This document shows, piece after piece, positions 38,655 through 49,205 of a DNA stretch of 64,000 nucleotides. A program made the position numbers and the translations under genes. Under the pieces are notes generated by a model. The model saw nothing but the letters and a program-made list of their open reading frames with translations, was not told the origin of the DNA and did not search any database. This DNA is from Caballeronia udeis (GTDB lineage: Bacteria > Pseudomonadota > Gammaproteobacteria > Burkholderiales > Burkholderiaceae). The stretch lies in contig NZ_FCOK02000003.1 of assembly GCF_001544555.2 (NCBI RefSeq), forward strand, positions 1-64,000, given 5' to 3'. The first letter of the stretch is position 1. The number at the start of each line of letters is the position of its first letter.

Positions 38655-40457
38655 TTAAAAAGTTTCCCAGTCGCCGGACACGGCAACCGCAGCCTTCGCG
38701 GCGGGCGCTTTCGCGGCCGGTATTGCCGGTGTTGCCGGTGTTGCCGCGGCTGAAGCGGCGGGAGCCGGTGAGGCGATAAGCTTATTAACGGCGCGATTAG
38801 CCGTGACGTTAGGCCGTGCAGCAACTTTAATCGCCGGGCTGGCGTGCGGCCGGGCGATGACCTTCGGCTCAAGTCGGGCGCGCGGGTCGGCGGAGGGCGC
38901 GTCGCTGCTGACTTGCCAGTGGCTGACCACGTCCTTCAACTTGCGTGTCTGCTCTTCAAGCGACGCCGCTGCGGCTGCAGCCTGTTCAACCAGTGCCGCG
39001 TTCTGCTGCGTGACTTCGTCCATCTGTCCGACGGCGCGGCTCACCTGTTCAATGCCTTGCGACTGCTCGTCCGACGCGGCGCTGATCTCGCCCATGATGT
39101 CGGTGACGCGGCGCACGGCCTGCACGATTTCGTCCATCGTCTCGCCGGCGCGGCCAACCAGCACGGAGCCGCTTTCGATCTTCGCGGCGGAGTCGCCGAT
39201 CAGCGACTTGATCTCTTTCGCCGCTGCCGCGCTGCGTTGCGCGAGGCTTCGCACTTCGCCGGCGACAACCGCAAAACCGCGCCCTTCCTCACCCGCCCGC
39301 GCCGCTTCCACGGCCGCGTTCAGCGCGAGAATATTGGTCTGGAATGCAATGCCCTCAATCACGCCGATGATGTCGACCACCTTGCTCGAACTCGATGAAA
39401 TCGCGCTCATGGTGCCGACCACCTGCTCCACCACCTGACCGCCCCGCGACGCAATATCCGACGCGTTGACGGCCAGTTGCGAAGCCTGGCGCGCGTTCTC
39501 GGCGTTCTGCTTCACAGTGCTGGTGAGCTGCTCCATGCTCGACGCCGTTTCCTGCAGCGACGCCGCCTGTTCTTCCGTGCGCTGCGAGAGATCCGTGTTG
39601 CCGCTCGCAATTTCCCGCGCGCCGACATCGATGGATTCCGCACCGTGATGCACCGACCCGACCATCGTGGTCAGGTTCGTTCGCATCCGCTCGATGCCGG
39701 CAAACAACCGGCCGATCTCGTTGGTCTTGTCCGTGTGCGCCGACTTCGTCAGATCGCCTTGAGCGATGCGCTCGAAGTGATCGACAGCGTCGTTGATCGG
39801 TTGCACGATCATGCCGCCCAGCGCGACGCGCGTGCCAATCAGCGTGAGCACGGCCAGCACCATCACGCCAACGATCACCTCGATCAGCAGCGTAATGCTC
39901 GCCGCCGCGTCCGCGCGCAACTGCTCGGCATGCTTCTGCGTCAAGTCGGACGTGATAGCTGTCGCTGCGTCGAGGGCGATGAACATCGGGCTGATCCTGG
40001 TGTCCGCAATGGCGTGATACGCGGCCATGTCGCCGGCGCGCATCGCCGCGAACTCCGGTTCGACGCCGTCATGCATCAGCGCGTCACGTTTCGCCACGAT
40101 ATCGTCCAGTGCGGCTTGTGGCAGCATCGGCTTTGGCGTCGACAAGAACAGCTTCCAGCTCTCGTTCGACTTGTCGAGCAGGAACTGCCCGCGCTCGAGC
40201 ACCTTCTTGGCTTCATCAGCGTTGTTCGCTTCGGTCAACCCGCGAACGCGGTCGAGCGCCACGCGTGAGCGCAGCAGGTTCGACGACGCTTCGTTGAGTG
40301 CGCGCATGGACACCATGTCGCTGTCCGCCAGCAGGGAAAGCGAATTGCCCGCCGAGCGCAAGCCGTTCAGCGACAACGCGCTCACCACTGCAGCAAATCC
40401 CACGAACAGCAGGCCCACGAGCGTCAGCGTGGTACGAATCGACCAGTTCTTAAGCAT
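38655..40457 (-). CDS. methyl-accepting chemotaxis protein (Tar/Tsr type)
   Basis: A 600-aa transmembrane receptor. TM1 lies at about residues 11-33, a four-helix-bundle ligand domain follows in the periplasm, and TM2 at about 190-215 leads into a HAMP domain. The signalling tip has [20 protein letters not shown] and [13 protein letters not shown]. The receptor ends in GDWETF, a version of the NWETF docking site for CheR/CheB, after a Pro/Ala-rich linker; this supports a role as a major receptor in adaptation. Ligand cannot be told from sequence. It is encoded inside the operon between cheW and cheR. Confidence 0.94.
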   Translation of the reverse strand: MLKNWSIRTTLTLVGLLFVGFAAVVSALSLNGLRSAGNSLSLLADSDMVSMRALNEASSNLLRSRVALDRVRGLTEANNADEAKKVLERGQFLLDKSNESWKLFLSTPKPMLPQAALDDIVAKRDALMHDGVEPEFAAMRAGDMAAYHAIADTRISPMFIALDAATAITSDLTQKHAEQLRADAAASITLLIEVIVGVMVLAVLTLIGTRVALGGMIVQPINDAVDHFERIAQGDLTKSAHTDKTNEIGRLFAGIERMRTNLTTMVGSVHHGAESIDVGAREIASGNTDLSQRTEEQAASLQETASSMEQLTSTVKQNAENARQASQLAVNASDIASRGGQVVEQVVGTMSAISSSSSKVVDIIGVIEGIAFQTNILALNAAVEAARAGEEGRGFAVVAGEVRSLAQRSAAAAKEIKSLIGDSAAKIESGSVLVGRAGETMDEIVQAVRRVTDIMGEISAASDEQSQGIEQVSRAVGQMDEVTQQNAALVEQAAAAAASLEEQTRKLKDVVSHWQVSSDAPSADPRARLEPKVIARPHASPAIKVAARPNVTANRAVNKLIASPAPAASAAATPATPAIPAAKAPAAKAAVAVSGDWETF

Positions 40458-40523
40458 GTCTTCTTCCCGACCAGCGTGTTGGTAAGCCAGTTACATAAAG
40501 TCTCAAGCGAGTCGCAAGCAGTC

Positions 40524-41069
40524 TCAAGCAGACACGGCGACGGAGTCGATCAACTCCATCTCCTTGCTCGTCATCAACTTTTCGATGTCCATCAGGATCA
40601 GCATCCGGCCGTCGACGGTGCCGAGGCCCGTCAGGTATTCGGTGGTGAGCGTGGCGCCGAATTCCGGCGCCGGCATGACCTGGTCCGCTTGCAGCGTGAG
40701 CACGTCGGACACGCCGTCCACCACCATGCCCACCACGCGATGCGCGACGTTCAGGATGATCACGACCGTCTGGTTGTCATACTCCACGCGGCCGAGATTG
40801 AACTTGATGCGCATGTCGACGATCGGCACGATAATGCCGCGCAAGTTGATCACGCCCTTGATGAACGCCGGCGCATTTGCAATGCGCGTGACGTTGTCGT
40901 AGCCGCGAATTTCCTGCACCTTCAGGATGTCGATGCCGTACTCTTCCGCGCCCAGCGTGAAGACGAGGAACTCCTGTCCTGCCGCTTCTGCCTGGCTGAC
41001 ACGTTGAACGTCACGGCGTTGTGCCGCCGAAGTAATCGATTGGATGTCTGCTGCCACGTTAGCCTCCAA
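40524..41069 (-). CDS. cheW: chemotaxis coupling protein CheW
   Basis: A 181-aa adaptor that links receptors to CheA. The CheW-like beta fold is clear from [27 protein letters not shown] sequence, [13 protein letters not shown] and the C-terminal [27 protein letters not shown] lies just before the start. Position between cheA and the receptor gene is standard for this operon. An N-terminal arm of about 28 residues precedes the fold. Confidence 0.95.
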   Translation of the reverse strand: MEANVAADIQSITSAAQRRDVQRVSQAEAAGQEFLVFTLGAEEYGIDILKVQEIRGYDNVTRIANAPAFIKGVINLRGIIVPIVDMRIKFNLGRVEYDNQTVVIILNVAHRVVGMVVDGVSDVLTLQADQVMPAPEFGATLTTEYLTGLGTVDGRMLILMDIEKLMTSKEMELIDSVAVSA

Positions 41070-41104
41070 AAATTGGTTGGATGTTCCGACTATCTGCTGT
41101 CTGA

Positions 41105-43366
41105 CTAGTGCGTCAGCGCGCCATGCGCCGAGCGGTTTTCACGGTTCAGCGCCGCTACGTCGACGATCAGTGCGACGCTGCCGTCACCCAGGATCGTCGC
41201 GGCGGAAATGCCGTGCACCTTGCGGTAATTCGTTTCCAGGTTCTTCACCACCACTTGCTGCTGGCCGACCAGCTCGTCGATCAGCATCGCGAAACGGCGC
41301 CCTTCCGACTGGATGATCGTGATGATTCCCTGCGTGGGTTCCGTGCGTGCATCGACCACTTCGAACACCTGGTGCAGCGCGACCAGCGGCAAATACTCGC
41401 CCCGCACGCGCACCACGCGCTCGCCGCCGGCGACCGTGTAGATATCGTCGGCAACGGGTTGCAGCGACTCCATCACGAAGTTCAGCGGCAGGATGAAAAT
41501 CTCGCTGCCCACCTTCACCGACATACCATCGAGAATCGCCAGCGTCAGCGGCAACACGATCCGCGTGGTCGTGCCCTTGCCTTCGCGCGACTGGATCTCG
41601 ACATGGCCGCCCATCGCCTGGATGTTGCGTTTCACCACGTCCATGCCCACGCCGCGGCCGGAAATGTCCGTGACCTGTTCGGCAGTGGAGAAACCCGGCA
41701 TGAAGATCAGTTGCCAGACTTCGTCGTCGGACATCTGCTCGCTGACCTGCATGCCCTGCTTGAGCGCCTTCGCAAGAATCTTGTCGCGGCGCAGGCCCGC
41801 GCCGTCGTCGCTGACTTCGATCACGATGTTGCCGCCGTGATGCGCCGCCGACAGCACCAGTTGCCCCACCGCCGCCTTGCCCGCCGCCCGGCGCGCTTCC
41901 ACCGTTTCAATGCCGTGATCAAGCGAGTTGCGCACGAGGTGCGTCAACGGGTCGATGATCCGTTCAATCAGGCTCTTGTCCAGTTCCGTCGCCTGTCCGA
42001 ACGTGACGAGTTCGACTTCCTTGCCGAGCTTCCCGGCGAGGTCACGCACGAGGCGCGGGAAACGGCTGAAGACGTAGTCCATCGGCATCATGCGGATGGA
42101 CATCACGGCTTCCTGCAGATCACGCGCATTGCGTTCGAGCTGCGCCATGCCGTTGAACAGGCGGTCGTGCAATGCTGGGTCGAAAGTGCTCGTGGTCTCG
42201 GCAAGCATGGCCTGCGTGATCACCAGTTCGCCGACGAGGTTGATCAGTTGATCCACCTTTTCCACGCCGACACGAATGGAACTGCCTTCCGCGGCAGCGG
42301 GCGCGGCTGCCGTGCGGGTTTTCTTGTCGCCTTCCGGTGCTTTCGGCGCGTCAGTCGCTTCTGCGACCGCTGCGCTTGCAGGAGCCTTGGCGCGGGACTC
42401 GGCGGCAGCAGCAGAAGCTGCCGCCGGTTCCGTCTTCTCAGATGCGGGTGCTTCTGCTGCCACCTCGTTCAACTCTTCCTGCTCTGCAGCGGCTTGCGAC
42501 CCACCTGCAGGTACCGCATCCGCTGCATTGCCGCGGCTCACCGCGATCTGCGCTTCATCGATCACGAAACAGCACACGGCGACGATATCGTCGGAGGACA
42601 CATCCGAGTCGAGCCACAGCGTCAAGTCGCCGCCCGACTTCAGTTCCCCGACAACAGTACCCAGGTTTCCAAGCTCCTCGGTCAGCAGAGCCTGGTCCTT
42701 CTCTCCTACCCCCCGCAACGTAATCTTCAGATGAGGTCCATCTTGCCCGGCCGGCGTGGCAGGAAGTTCGGTCGCCGGGAAAGCGGTCCACTCACCTTCT
42801 TCCTCGACCGCTTCGTTGGCTTGCTCGACTACATGCGGCGGCGGTTCGTTCGGCCCGAGCGCCAGCGCGACTTGCGCGAGATCCTGTGCGATCGCGGCGG
42901 ACTCGGCGAACGACGGCTCCGCTTCATGCTCCGATTCCGGCTCTGCTACTTCCGCGGCAGCAATGCCATCGGCCGGATCGTTGTCTCGCAAGTATTCAAG
43001 CTTGGCGCAAATCGCCTTCGCTGCCGCGGCATCCGGCTCAGCGCTGGCGCGATACGCGCCGAGCTGATCCGACAGCACGTCCTTGGTTTCAAGGAACGTA
43101 TCGATCATGTCGCGACGCAAGACCAGTTCGTTATTGCGCGCCCGGTCGAGCAACGACTCGAGGATGTGCGTAGTCTCGGTCAGTGCCGAAAACCCGAACG
43201 TGGCCGCGCCGCCCTTGATCGAATGCGCCGCGCGAAAGATCGCGCCGAGATCCTCGGGATCGGGGTTCGCCAGATTCAGCGCGAGGAGCAATTGCTCCAT
43301 ATCCGCGAGCAGCTCGTCGGCTTCGTCGAAGAATGTTTGATAGAACTGCGTAATGTCGAGTGTCAT
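41105..43366 (-). CDS. cheA: chemotaxis histidine kinase CheA
   Basis: A 753-aa kinase. Domains in order: HPt with His48 in [14 protein letters not shown], a low-complexity Ala/Glu-rich linker (about residues 130-370) around a CheY/B-binding-like part, dimerisation domain ([13 protein letters not shown]), ATPase with [11 protein letters not shown] and [11 protein letters not shown], and the CheW-like regulatory domain at the end. It phosphorylates CheY and CheB in response to receptor signals. The P2-type region ([16 protein letters not shown]) is flanked by unusually long linkers. Confidence 0.96.
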   Translation of the reverse strand: MTLDITQFYQTFFDEADELLADMEQLLLALNLANPDPEDLGAIFRAAHSIKGGAATFGFSALTETTHILESLLDRARNNELVLRRDMIDTFLETKDVLSDQLGAYRASAEPDAAAAKAICAKLEYLRDNDPADGIAAAEVAEPESEHEAEPSFAESAAIAQDLAQVALALGPNEPPPHVVEQANEAVEEEGEWTAFPATELPATPAGQDGPHLKITLRGVGEKDQALLTEELGNLGTVVGELKSGGDLTLWLDSDVSSDDIVAVCCFVIDEAQIAVSRGNAADAVPAGGSQAAAEQEELNEVAAEAPASEKTEPAAASAAAAESRAKAPASAAVAEATDAPKAPEGDKKTRTAAAPAAAEGSSIRVGVEKVDQLINLVGELVITQAMLAETTSTFDPALHDRLFNGMAQLERNARDLQEAVMSIRMMPMDYVFSRFPRLVRDLAGKLGKEVELVTFGQATELDKSLIERIIDPLTHLVRNSLDHGIETVEARRAAGKAAVGQLVLSAAHHGGNIVIEVSDDGAGLRRDKILAKALKQGMQVSEQMSDDEVWQLIFMPGFSTAEQVTDISGRGVGMDVVKRNIQAMGGHVEIQSREGKGTTTRIVLPLTLAILDGMSVKVGSEIFILPLNFVMESLQPVADDIYTVAGGERVVRVRGEYLPLVALHQVFEVVDARTEPTQGIITIIQSEGRRFAMLIDELVGQQQVVVKNLETNYRKVHGISAATILGDGSVALIVDVAALNRENRSAHGALTH

Positions 43367-43487
43367 GCCTGGGTCACCACCGGATGCCTTGTCTGTCGTC
43401 GCTATGCGCGTCGTAAAAGCTAATGTGTTCTTCGTGCCTGATGCTTAGTGCCTGATGCGTCATGCTTCATGCCAAAACCGGTTTGCT

Positions 43488-43868
43488 TCAGTGCGGGTGC
43501 TCCGCTTCCGACAGCGTGGCTACCAGATCGGTCAGCACGTCCGGATCGAACGGCTTTTCGATCCACCCCGTCGCGCCCACCGCACGCGCCGCGGCTTTGA
43601 ACGGCTCGCCCGATTCGGTCGTCAGCACGAGGATCGGCGTATTCGCATAAGCGCGGTGTCCGCGCAGTTTCCCGATCAGCTCCAGGCCGCTCATTGCCGG
43701 CATGTTCTGGTCGGTGATCACCAGATCAAACTGTTCGGCAAGCGCCGCTTCGTAGGCCTCTGCGCCATCCGTGGCCACCGCCACGCGATACCCCGCCGCG
43801 ACAAACGTCGCCGAGAGGATTTGCCGCATGGCAGCCGAGTCGTCGATAGCCAGAATGTTCTTGATCAT
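43488..43868 (-). CDS. CheY-like single-domain response regulator
   Basis: A 126-aa receiver, with Asp53 in ITDQNMPAMSG, the DD pair at 9-10, Thr83/84 and Lys105 in IEKPF. It is encoded between motB and cheA and is distinct in sequence from the CheY next to cheZ. It is often named CheY1 in Burkholderia. It might act as a phosphate sink or have its own target. The ATG at 43868 opens the receiver fold; an upstream frame extension is not family-like. Confidence 0.92.
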   Translation of the reverse strand: MIKNILAIDDSAAMRQILSATFVAAGYRVAVATDGAEAYEAALAEQFDLVITDQNMPAMSGLELIGKLRGHRAYANTPILVLTTESGEPFKAAARAVGATGWIEKPFDPDVLTDLVATLSEAEHPH

Positions 43869-43956
43869 GATGTGTGCCGCCCTCTGTCCGATGTTCCTGT
43901 CGTGCTCTCGTGCTCTCGTGAGCGTGTTTGATCCTGCCGCTGTCATGGTGCAGCCG

Positions 43957-44937
43957 TCACGGCGCCGCCGGCTTGGCCGGCAATGCCGGCGCCAGCGGAC
44001 CGAGGTCGGGCTTGAGCTCTCCCGGACCGCCCGCGTTGCTGGTAATCGTGGTCGCCGGCATGTCCTCGCGTGTCATGGACTCCTCCGACCGGTGGTTCAA
44101 TACCAGGATGCTGATACGCCGGTTCTCGGGATCGAAAGCATCCTGCTTGTTCAGGTTCTGCGTCGAGGCGAGTCCAAGCACCCGCAACACCTTCGATTCG
44201 TCCATGCCGCCCGAGATAAGCTCGCGCCGCGACGCATTCGCGCGATCCGCTGACAACTCCCAGTTGCTGTAGCCCTTTTCACCGCCCGCGTACTGATTGG
44301 CGTCGGTGTGCCCCTGCACCACGATCCGGTTCGGCACGTCGTTGAGCGCCTTGCCGATCTCGCGCAGGATGTCGCGCATGTAGGGTTCCACGTTGTTGCT
44401 GGAGAGCCCGAACATCGGGCGCTTCTGGGTATCGACGATCTCGATGCGCAGACCCTGTTGTGTCGAATCGATCCGGATCTGCTGCCTGAACTGGCGCAGC
44501 ACCGGATTCGCTTCGATCGCCGCCATCAGCTTGACCTGCAGGTCGTGCAGACGCGCCTGGTCGCGCCGTTCGAGCTCGCCTTGCGCCGCTTTCAGCGTCT
44601 GTTCGTCGAGCCGGTCCACGCGCCGCGTACCGTCGCTCATGCGGGTCGTACCCGGCTCGGGGCTTGAAATATCGCGTCCGCCGCCGTTGATGATGCTGGA
44701 GTCCATCCCGCTACGCGGCCCACCCATGATCGCGTTCTTGAGCGGCATGTTGAAATACTCGGCAATCCCCTGCCGCTGCACCGGCGACACCGCGCTCAAC
44801 AGCCACATCAACAGGAAGAACGCCATCATTGCCGTCATGAAGTCGGCGTACGCCAGCTTCCACGCGCCGCCGTGGTGCGCCTTCTTGTTCGCTATGACGC
44901 GCTTGATGAAAATCGGGCGATCTTTGTTGGTCGGCAT
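43957..44937 (-). CDS. motB: flagellar stator protein MotB
   Basis: A 326-aa stator subunit. The single membrane helix follows AYADFMTAMMAFFLLMWLL, with the proton-binding Asp32. A plug and linker lead to the C-terminal OmpA-like peptidoglycan-binding domain (VVQGHTDANQY, NWELSADRANASRREL). With MotA it forms the proton channel that drives flagellar rotation. It starts 33 bp after motA. The C-terminal 30 residues are a Pro/Ala-rich tail. Confidence 0.95.
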   Translation of the reverse strand: MPTNKDRPIFIKRVIANKKAHHGGAWKLAYADFMTAMMAFFLLMWLLSAVSPVQRQGIAEYFNMPLKNAIMGGPRSGMDSSIINGGGRDISSPEPGTTRMSDGTRRVDRLDEQTLKAAQGELERRDQARLHDLQVKLMAAIEANPVLRQFRQQIRIDSTQQGLRIEIVDTQKRPMFGLSSNNVEPYMRDILREIGKALNDVPNRIVVQGHTDANQYAGGEKGYSNWELSADRANASRRELISGGMDESKVLRVLGLASTQNLNKQDAFDPENRRISILVLNHRSEESMTREDMPATTITSNAGGPGELKPDLGPLAPALPAKPAAP

Positions 44938-44970
44938 GGCGGGTTCCGGGCGCTCGGTCGCTGAAGGCGG

Positions 44971-45831
44971 TTACTTCGCCTTCACGCGGCGCACGTGTTC
45001 TTCCAGTTCGGAGAACGACGGACGCTCAGTGGAGAAGAGCACTTTGCGGCCGAACTCGACCGCGATAGCCGGTGCGTAGCCGTTCAGGCTCGCCAGGATC
45101 GTCACCTTGATGCACTGGAACATCTTGGTCGACTCGGCCACGCGCTGTTCCGCGACGCTCGCAAGCGGACCGATCAACCCGTAAGAAAGCAAAATGCCGA
45201 GGAACGTCCCGACCAGCGCCTGCGCAATCATTTCGCCCAGGATGGCCGGCGGCTGATCGGCGGACGCCATGGTGTGGACCACGCCCATCACGGCCGCGAC
45301 AATACCGAACGCGGGCATTGCGTCGCCTACCTTGTGCAGCGCGTGTGCAGGGCCTTCGCCTTCCGCGTGATGCGTCTCGATCTCCTCGTCCATGAGGCTT
45401 TCGATCTCGAACGCGTTCATGTTGCCGCCGACCATCAGGCGCAAATAATCGGTAAGGAATTCGACGATATGCCGATCCGCCAGGATCTTCGGGTACTGGC
45501 CGAAGATCGGGCTTTTGGCCGGATCGTCAATGTCCGACTCCAGCGTCAGCGTGCCCTCTTTGCGTGCTTTTGCGAGCAGCACATAGAGCAGCGCCATCAA
45601 CTCCATGTACACGTCCTTGTTGTACTTCGAGCCTTTGAAGAGCGTCGGGATCACGCGCAGCGTGGCTTTGATCGTCTTCATGCCGTTGCCGAGGATGAAC
45701 GCGCCCAGGCCGGCGCCCGCGATCATCAGGATTTCAACCGGCTGGACCAATGCGCCAAGGTGACCGCCTTCCAGCGCATAACCGCCGAAAACGGACAACA
45801 GCGTCACTAGTGTTCCGATGAAAATCAGCAC
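44971..45831 (-). CDS. motA: flagellar stator protein MotA
   Basis: A 286-aa membrane protein with four helices: two near the N-terminus (LIFIGTLVTLLSVFGGYAL and the following segment) and two in the C-terminal third (FGIVAAVMGVVHTM and LVGTFLGILLSYGLIGPLA), separated by the large cytoplasmic loop that contacts FliG. It is the first gene of the whole motility operon. The leader upstream contains inverted repeats but no flhDC genes. Confidence 0.95.
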   Translation of the reverse strand: MLIFIGTLVTLLSVFGGYALEGGHLGALVQPVEILMIAGAGLGAFILGNGMKTIKATLRVIPTLFKGSKYNKDVYMELMALLYVLLAKARKEGTLTLESDIDDPAKSPIFGQYPKILADRHIVEFLTDYLRLMVGGNMNAFEIESLMDEEIETHHAEGEGPAHALHKVGDAMPAFGIVAAVMGVVHTMASADQPPAILGEMIAQALVGTFLGILLSYGLIGPLASVAEQRVAESTKMFQCIKVTILASLNGYAPAIAVEFGRKVLFSTERPSFSELEEHVRRVKAK

Positions 45832-46597
45832 AGTCGAGCCCTCATGGTTGCATCGGCGAAACCGCCGTTAAGTGGTTTACGGCAAGCGGCTGGAAAACTT
45901 TGAAGGGAAATAGCGGACGGGCGGCCGGCCCGAACACCGGCAACGTCTTTGTTGGCGGTGCATTCAAGCCAGCAAGGTGGTCGGCCGGATGAGGCTGTTT
46001 GATCGTTTGCCGGCTTCCAGGGCAAAGCCCGAGGTTTTGCCGGCAAAAAAACCGGGTAAATATGCCGATTCACGGCTTACAAATCGGCAATAAATTGTAA
46101 GCAAGCACGAGCGGGTTGGGACCGGACAAACCGCTTCTCAGACCCCGCAGGCTTATCGTCTGACTAACGGCGGACCGGGGAATATCTTTACGCGACGTGC
46201 ATTTATTTTCATGACCACGGGTTAGCACCAACACAGGAAAGGCATAACCAGCACGCCTGGGCGGTGGCACGGGCATTGCTGTATCTGCCGTCCTGGGCAA
46301 TGCATCCTGCACCGCGCAATTTGATGACGGACACGCAATCGCTTGCAGCACTTGGGCGTCAGCAATCCGCCGAGCTTCGTAACGGCCGGTGTTGCGGCCT
46401 GTAACAAGGTTAAGCGTTTGAAAAATGACTCGTTGATGAAGAGAGTCATCTCGATAATGGACGTAAGGGATAACCCGATTCATTCGGGTCCTATTTTCAG
46501 GGGCGGCAGCATAGGCGCTGGCCCGTCTGCCAAGGCTTTACCGGTTTTCGTTTCGGAGACTGTGCGTTGAAGCCCTCACGAACAGGAGAGTCACGTT
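45832..46597. other. 766-bp divergent region in front of motA; no flhDC
   Basis: No credible gene is found between motA and the divergent glycosyltransferase gene. Two minus-strand frames (46070-46483 and 46222-46449) lack any domain. The region contains overlapping inverted repeats at 46064-46102, several GCCGG-rich hairpins at 45975-46060, and a hairpin ACCCGATTCATTCGGGT near 46473. It must contain the promoter for the eleven-gene motility operon. Confidence 0.55.
46064..46102. promoter_or_regulatory. overlapping inverted repeats upstream of motA
   Basis: GCTTACAA (46075-46082) and TTGTAAGC (46095-46102) form a perfect 8-bp inverted repeat with a 12-base spacer. GCCGATT (46064-46070) and AATCGGC (46082-46088) form another that overlaps it. 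The site lies about 240 bp before motA and could bind a dimeric or tetrameric activator of the operon. I cannot assign a regulator. Confidence 0.4.
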
Positions 46598-47668
46598 ATG
46601 CGTATCGCACAAATTGCACCGTTGCACGAAGCAGTCCCCCCGAAGTTCTACGGCGGCACCGAGCGCGTTGTCTCGTACCTGACGGACGCGCTGGTTGATC
46701 TCGGTCACGACGTGACGCTGTTCGCGAGCGGCGATTCGCAGACCAAGGCGACGCTGGAAGCAGCCTGGCCGCGCGCATTGCGCCTCGATCCGTCGATCCG
46801 CGACTGGAATGCGCCGCACGCGCTGCTGCTTGAGAATGTCCGCCGCCGCGCGCACGAGTTCGACGTGCTGCACTTCCACCTCGACTACATGCCGTTCTCG
46901 GTGTTCTCGCAAATGGACACGCCGTTTGTGACCACGCTGCACGGCCGGCTGGATTTGCCGGAGCTGCAACCGGTGTTCAACGCGTTCCCCGAGGCGTCGG
47001 TTGTCTCGATCTCGGATTCGCAACGTGTGCCGCTGCCGCAAGCCGCGTGGCTCAACACGATCTATCACGGATTGCCGCAAAACCTGCTGACGCCGCAAAC
47101 GCACAAGAAGCCTGAGTACCTGGCGTTCCTGGGTCGTATCTGCCCGGAAAAGCGCGCCGATCTCGCCATCAAGATCGCTGCCCAAAGCGGTCTGCCGCTG
47201 AAGATTGCCGCCAAGGTGGACAAGGTCGACCAGGAATACTTCAAGAGCACGATCGAGCCGTTGCTGAGGGAGTCGAAGGCCAGCGTTGAATTCGTTGGCG
47301 AGATCAACGAGCAGCAAAAGCCGGAGTTCCTGTCGGGCGCGAAGGCGCTGCTGTTCCCGATCGACTGGTCGGAGCCGTTCGGTCTGGTGATGATCGAGGC
47401 CATGGCTTGCGGTACGCCGGTGATTGCGTTCAATCGCGGTTCGGTGCCTGAAGTGATTGACCACGGCGTAACGGGCTACATTTGCGAGGACGTGCAGGGT
47501 GCGGTTGGGGCGCTCCAGCGCCTGGGCGAGCTCTCGCGCACCGAAATTCGCGCGCAGTTCGAACGCCGCTTTAGCGCGAAGACCATGGCGCTGAACTATG
47601 TCGAGGCTTACACCGCGTTGCTGCAAGCAGCGAAACGCCCGGTACTGCGCCGCGTTGCAGCCGGCTAA
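46598..47668 (+). CDS. GT4-family glycosyltransferase
   Basis: A 356-aa retaining glycosyltransferase of the GT-B fold. The N-terminal domain has a glycine-rich start (PPKFYGGTERVVSYL) and the C-terminal domain the E-x7-E motif in EPFGLVMIEAMACGTPV with the nucleotide-sugar site. It is soluble and may act on glucan, lipid-linked sugar or protein. AACAGGAGAG precedes the ATG. It lies between the motility operon and hns; a role in flagellin or surface glycosylation is only suggested by position. Confidence 0.87.
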   Translation: MRIAQIAPLHEAVPPKFYGGTERVVSYLTDALVDLGHDVTLFASGDSQTKATLEAAWPRALRLDPSIRDWNAPHALLLENVRRRAHEFDVLHFHLDYMPFSVFSQMDTPFVTTLHGRLDLPELQPVFNAFPEASVVSISDSQRVPLPQAAWLNTIYHGLPQNLLTPQTHKKPEYLAFLGRICPEKRADLAIKIAAQSGLPLKIAAKVDKVDQEYFKSTIEPLLRESKASVEFVGEINEQQKPEFLSGAKALLFPIDWSEPFGLVMIEAMACGTPVIAFNRGSVPEVIDHGVTGYICEDVQGAVGALQRLGELSRTEIRAQFERRFSAKTMALNYVEAYTALLQAAKRPVLRRVAAG

Positions 47669-47754
47669 CTTTCAGCTAATTTTTTTAGCCGCCTGAAGAC
47701 TGGGCGTTGACTTGATTGGAAACGATGATTGCATCGTTATCTGACACTTTATTG

Positions 47755-47800
47755 CAAAGCACAAAAAATCCGTCTGAAAGGACGGATTTTTTGTGCTTTG
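47755..47800. terminator. bidirectional terminator between glycosyltransferase and hns
   Basis: CAAAGCACAAAAAATCCGTC and GACGGATTTTTTGTGCTTTG are perfect 20-bp arms around a TGAAAG loop. It is symmetrical, so it can end both the plus-strand glycosyltransferase and the convergent minus-strand hns transcripts. Confidence 0.92.
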
Positions 47801-47864
47801 CCTTTCATGCTGACATCTTGCTTCTATTTTTGTCTGCACTATTCGATGCCGCTGCCAAGCGCCT

Positions 47865-48170
47865 TTACGAATGCGCCTGACTAATCAGGAAGCGCTCACG
47901 GTTCTTTCCCGCGATCCATTTCGGTGGTTTGCCGCGCCCGCTCCAGGTGCTGCCAGACTTGGGATCCTGATAGATCGGGGGTAGCGGCTCCTTCTTCGGT
48001 GGCCGGCCTCGCCGGACGACCGACAGCCCCAGGTCCTGGGCCGTGAGCCCATACTCCACAATCTTGCGCCGGATATCCGCCAGTACTGCTTCCAGTTCAG
48101 CGCGGCGTGCCTCTTCCGCCTGCTCCTGAAGCTTGGCGATCTGCGCTTTGAGCTCAGTGTATTGCGACAT
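47865..48170 (-). CDS. H-NS-family nucleoid protein
   Basis: A 101-aa DNA-binding protein. The N-terminal half is a coiled coil for oligomerisation (MSQYTELKAQIAKLQEQAEE), and the C-terminus carries the betaproteobacterial H-NS-type motif STWSGRGKPPKWI preceded by an RRGRPPK hook-like sequence that fits AT-rich DNA. Such proteins silence horizontally acquired DNA and often affect motility genes. AAAGGGTTGAGAAA precedes the ATG at 48170, which begins the coiled coil. Confidence 0.92.
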   Translation of the reverse strand: MSQYTELKAQIAKLQEQAEEARRAELEAVLADIRRKIVEYGLTAQDLGLSVVRRGRPPKKEPLPPIYQDPKSGSTWSGRGKPPKWIAGKNRERFLISQAHS

Positions 48171-48465
48171 TTTCTCAACCCTTTCTAATAGCCCGCGATT
48201 ATTGGGAAGCGTAACGGCATCGATTAAAAGATGCAACGTTTGAACATGCAATTGCAAAAAGTCCTAATGCGAATGAGAAGAGTCTTGAAACTATAGGGCA
48301 TTCCTAATAAGAGTTCCCTTAGTTCATGGCGTTTTAACAATTCTTGACAATTAACCTCCGGACTCGGATTACACTGCCTACCCGCCGCAGTGGTCCGTAC
48401 AAATAGTCATGGTCACGAGCGCCGGAATTGTTTCGGTTTTTTATATACTTTTAGGACTTCGAATC
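48171..48465. promoter_or_regulatory. divergent promoter region of hns and aqpZ
   Basis: The 295-bp region is AT-richer than its flanks. A TTGACA hexamer at 48344-48349 and TACACT at 48370-48375 could be an aqpZ promoter with a long spacer; the spacing is not ideal. AT-rich runs fit H-NS autoregulation. Confidence 0.35.
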
Positions 48466-49185
48466 ATGCGATTAGGACAGCGCCTCGGCGCAGAAATGTT
48501 TGGTACGTTCTGGCTCGTGCTGGGCGGCTGCGGCAGCGCAGTGCTCGCGGCGGGTTACCCTCAACTCGGTATCGGGTTCGCGGGCGTGGCGCTCGCATTC
48601 GGCTTGACCGTGCTCACCATGGCCTACGCTATCGGCCATATTTCGGGTTGCCACCTGAACCCGGCGGTGAGCGTCGGTTTGACGGTCGCAGGGCGTTTCC
48701 CGGTCCGCGACCTGGTTCCGTACATTGCCGCCCAAGTGGTCGGTGGCGTGATTGGCGCGTATGTCTTGTCGGTGATCGCCAGCGGCGCGCCGGGCTTCGA
48801 CCTCGTTGCCAGCGGCTTTGCCACCAACGGTTACGGCGATCATTCGCCGGGTCATTACGCCATGATCGCCGCGCTCGTGTGCGAAGTCGTCATGACGTTC
48901 TTCTTCCTGTTTGTCATCCTGGGCGCTACCGACAGCCGCGCACCTGCCGGGTTCGCGCCAATCGCCATTGGCCTGTGCCTGACGCTGATCCACCTGATCT
49001 CGATTCCGGTCACGAATACCTCGGTGAACCCGGCGCGTTCCACCGGCCCGGCGTTGTTTGTGGGCGGCGCGGCAATGGAACAGCTGTGGCTGTTCTGGGT
49101 GGCCCCGATTATCGGCGCGGTCATCGCTGGCGTGGTTTATCCATTGCTGACCGGTGCGAAAAAGCAGGCGCTTGCTGCGGCCTGA
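48466..49185 (+). CDS. aqpZ: aquaporin Z
   Basis: A 239-aa water channel with six membrane helices and two half-helices that carry the NPA motifs ([13 protein letters not shown] and [14 protein letters not shown]). The selectivity-filter residues fit AqpZ rather than a glycerol channel, with the arginine directly after the second NPA. It allows rapid water flux during osmotic change. AGGACTTCGAATC precedes the ATG at 48466; an upstream start in the same frame would add a hydrophobic but non-family stretch. Confidence 0.93.
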   Translation: MRLGQRLGAEMFGTFWLVLGGCGSAVLAAGYPQLGIGFAGVALAFGLTVLTMAYAIGHISGCHLNPAVSVGLTVAGRFPVRDLVPYIAAQVVGGVIGAYVLSVIASGAPGFDLVASGFATNGYGDHSPGHYAMIAALVCEVVMTFFFLFVILGATDSRAPAGFAPIAIGLCLTLIHLISIPVTNTSVNPARSTGPALFVGGAAMEQLWLFWVAPIIGAVIAGVVYPLLTGAKKQALAAA

Positions 49186-49205
49186 ATTAAAAAACGGTGA
49201 AAGCC

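Noticed and set aside
41108..43423. 771-codon plus-strand open frame opposite cheA
   Set aside because: Antisense shadow of cheA, which has all kinase motifs. The translated shadow is Arg/His/Leu-rich with no recognisable fold.
46222..46449. 75-codon Cys-rich frame considered as an FlhC remnant
   Set aside because: The cysteines do not match the FlhC zinc-site spacing, and the N-terminal part has no FlhC likeness. No link to flhC can be supported.
46538..47626. 362-codon minus-strand open frame opposite the glycosyltransferase
   Set aside because: Shadow of a gene with clear GT4 motifs and a good ribosome site.
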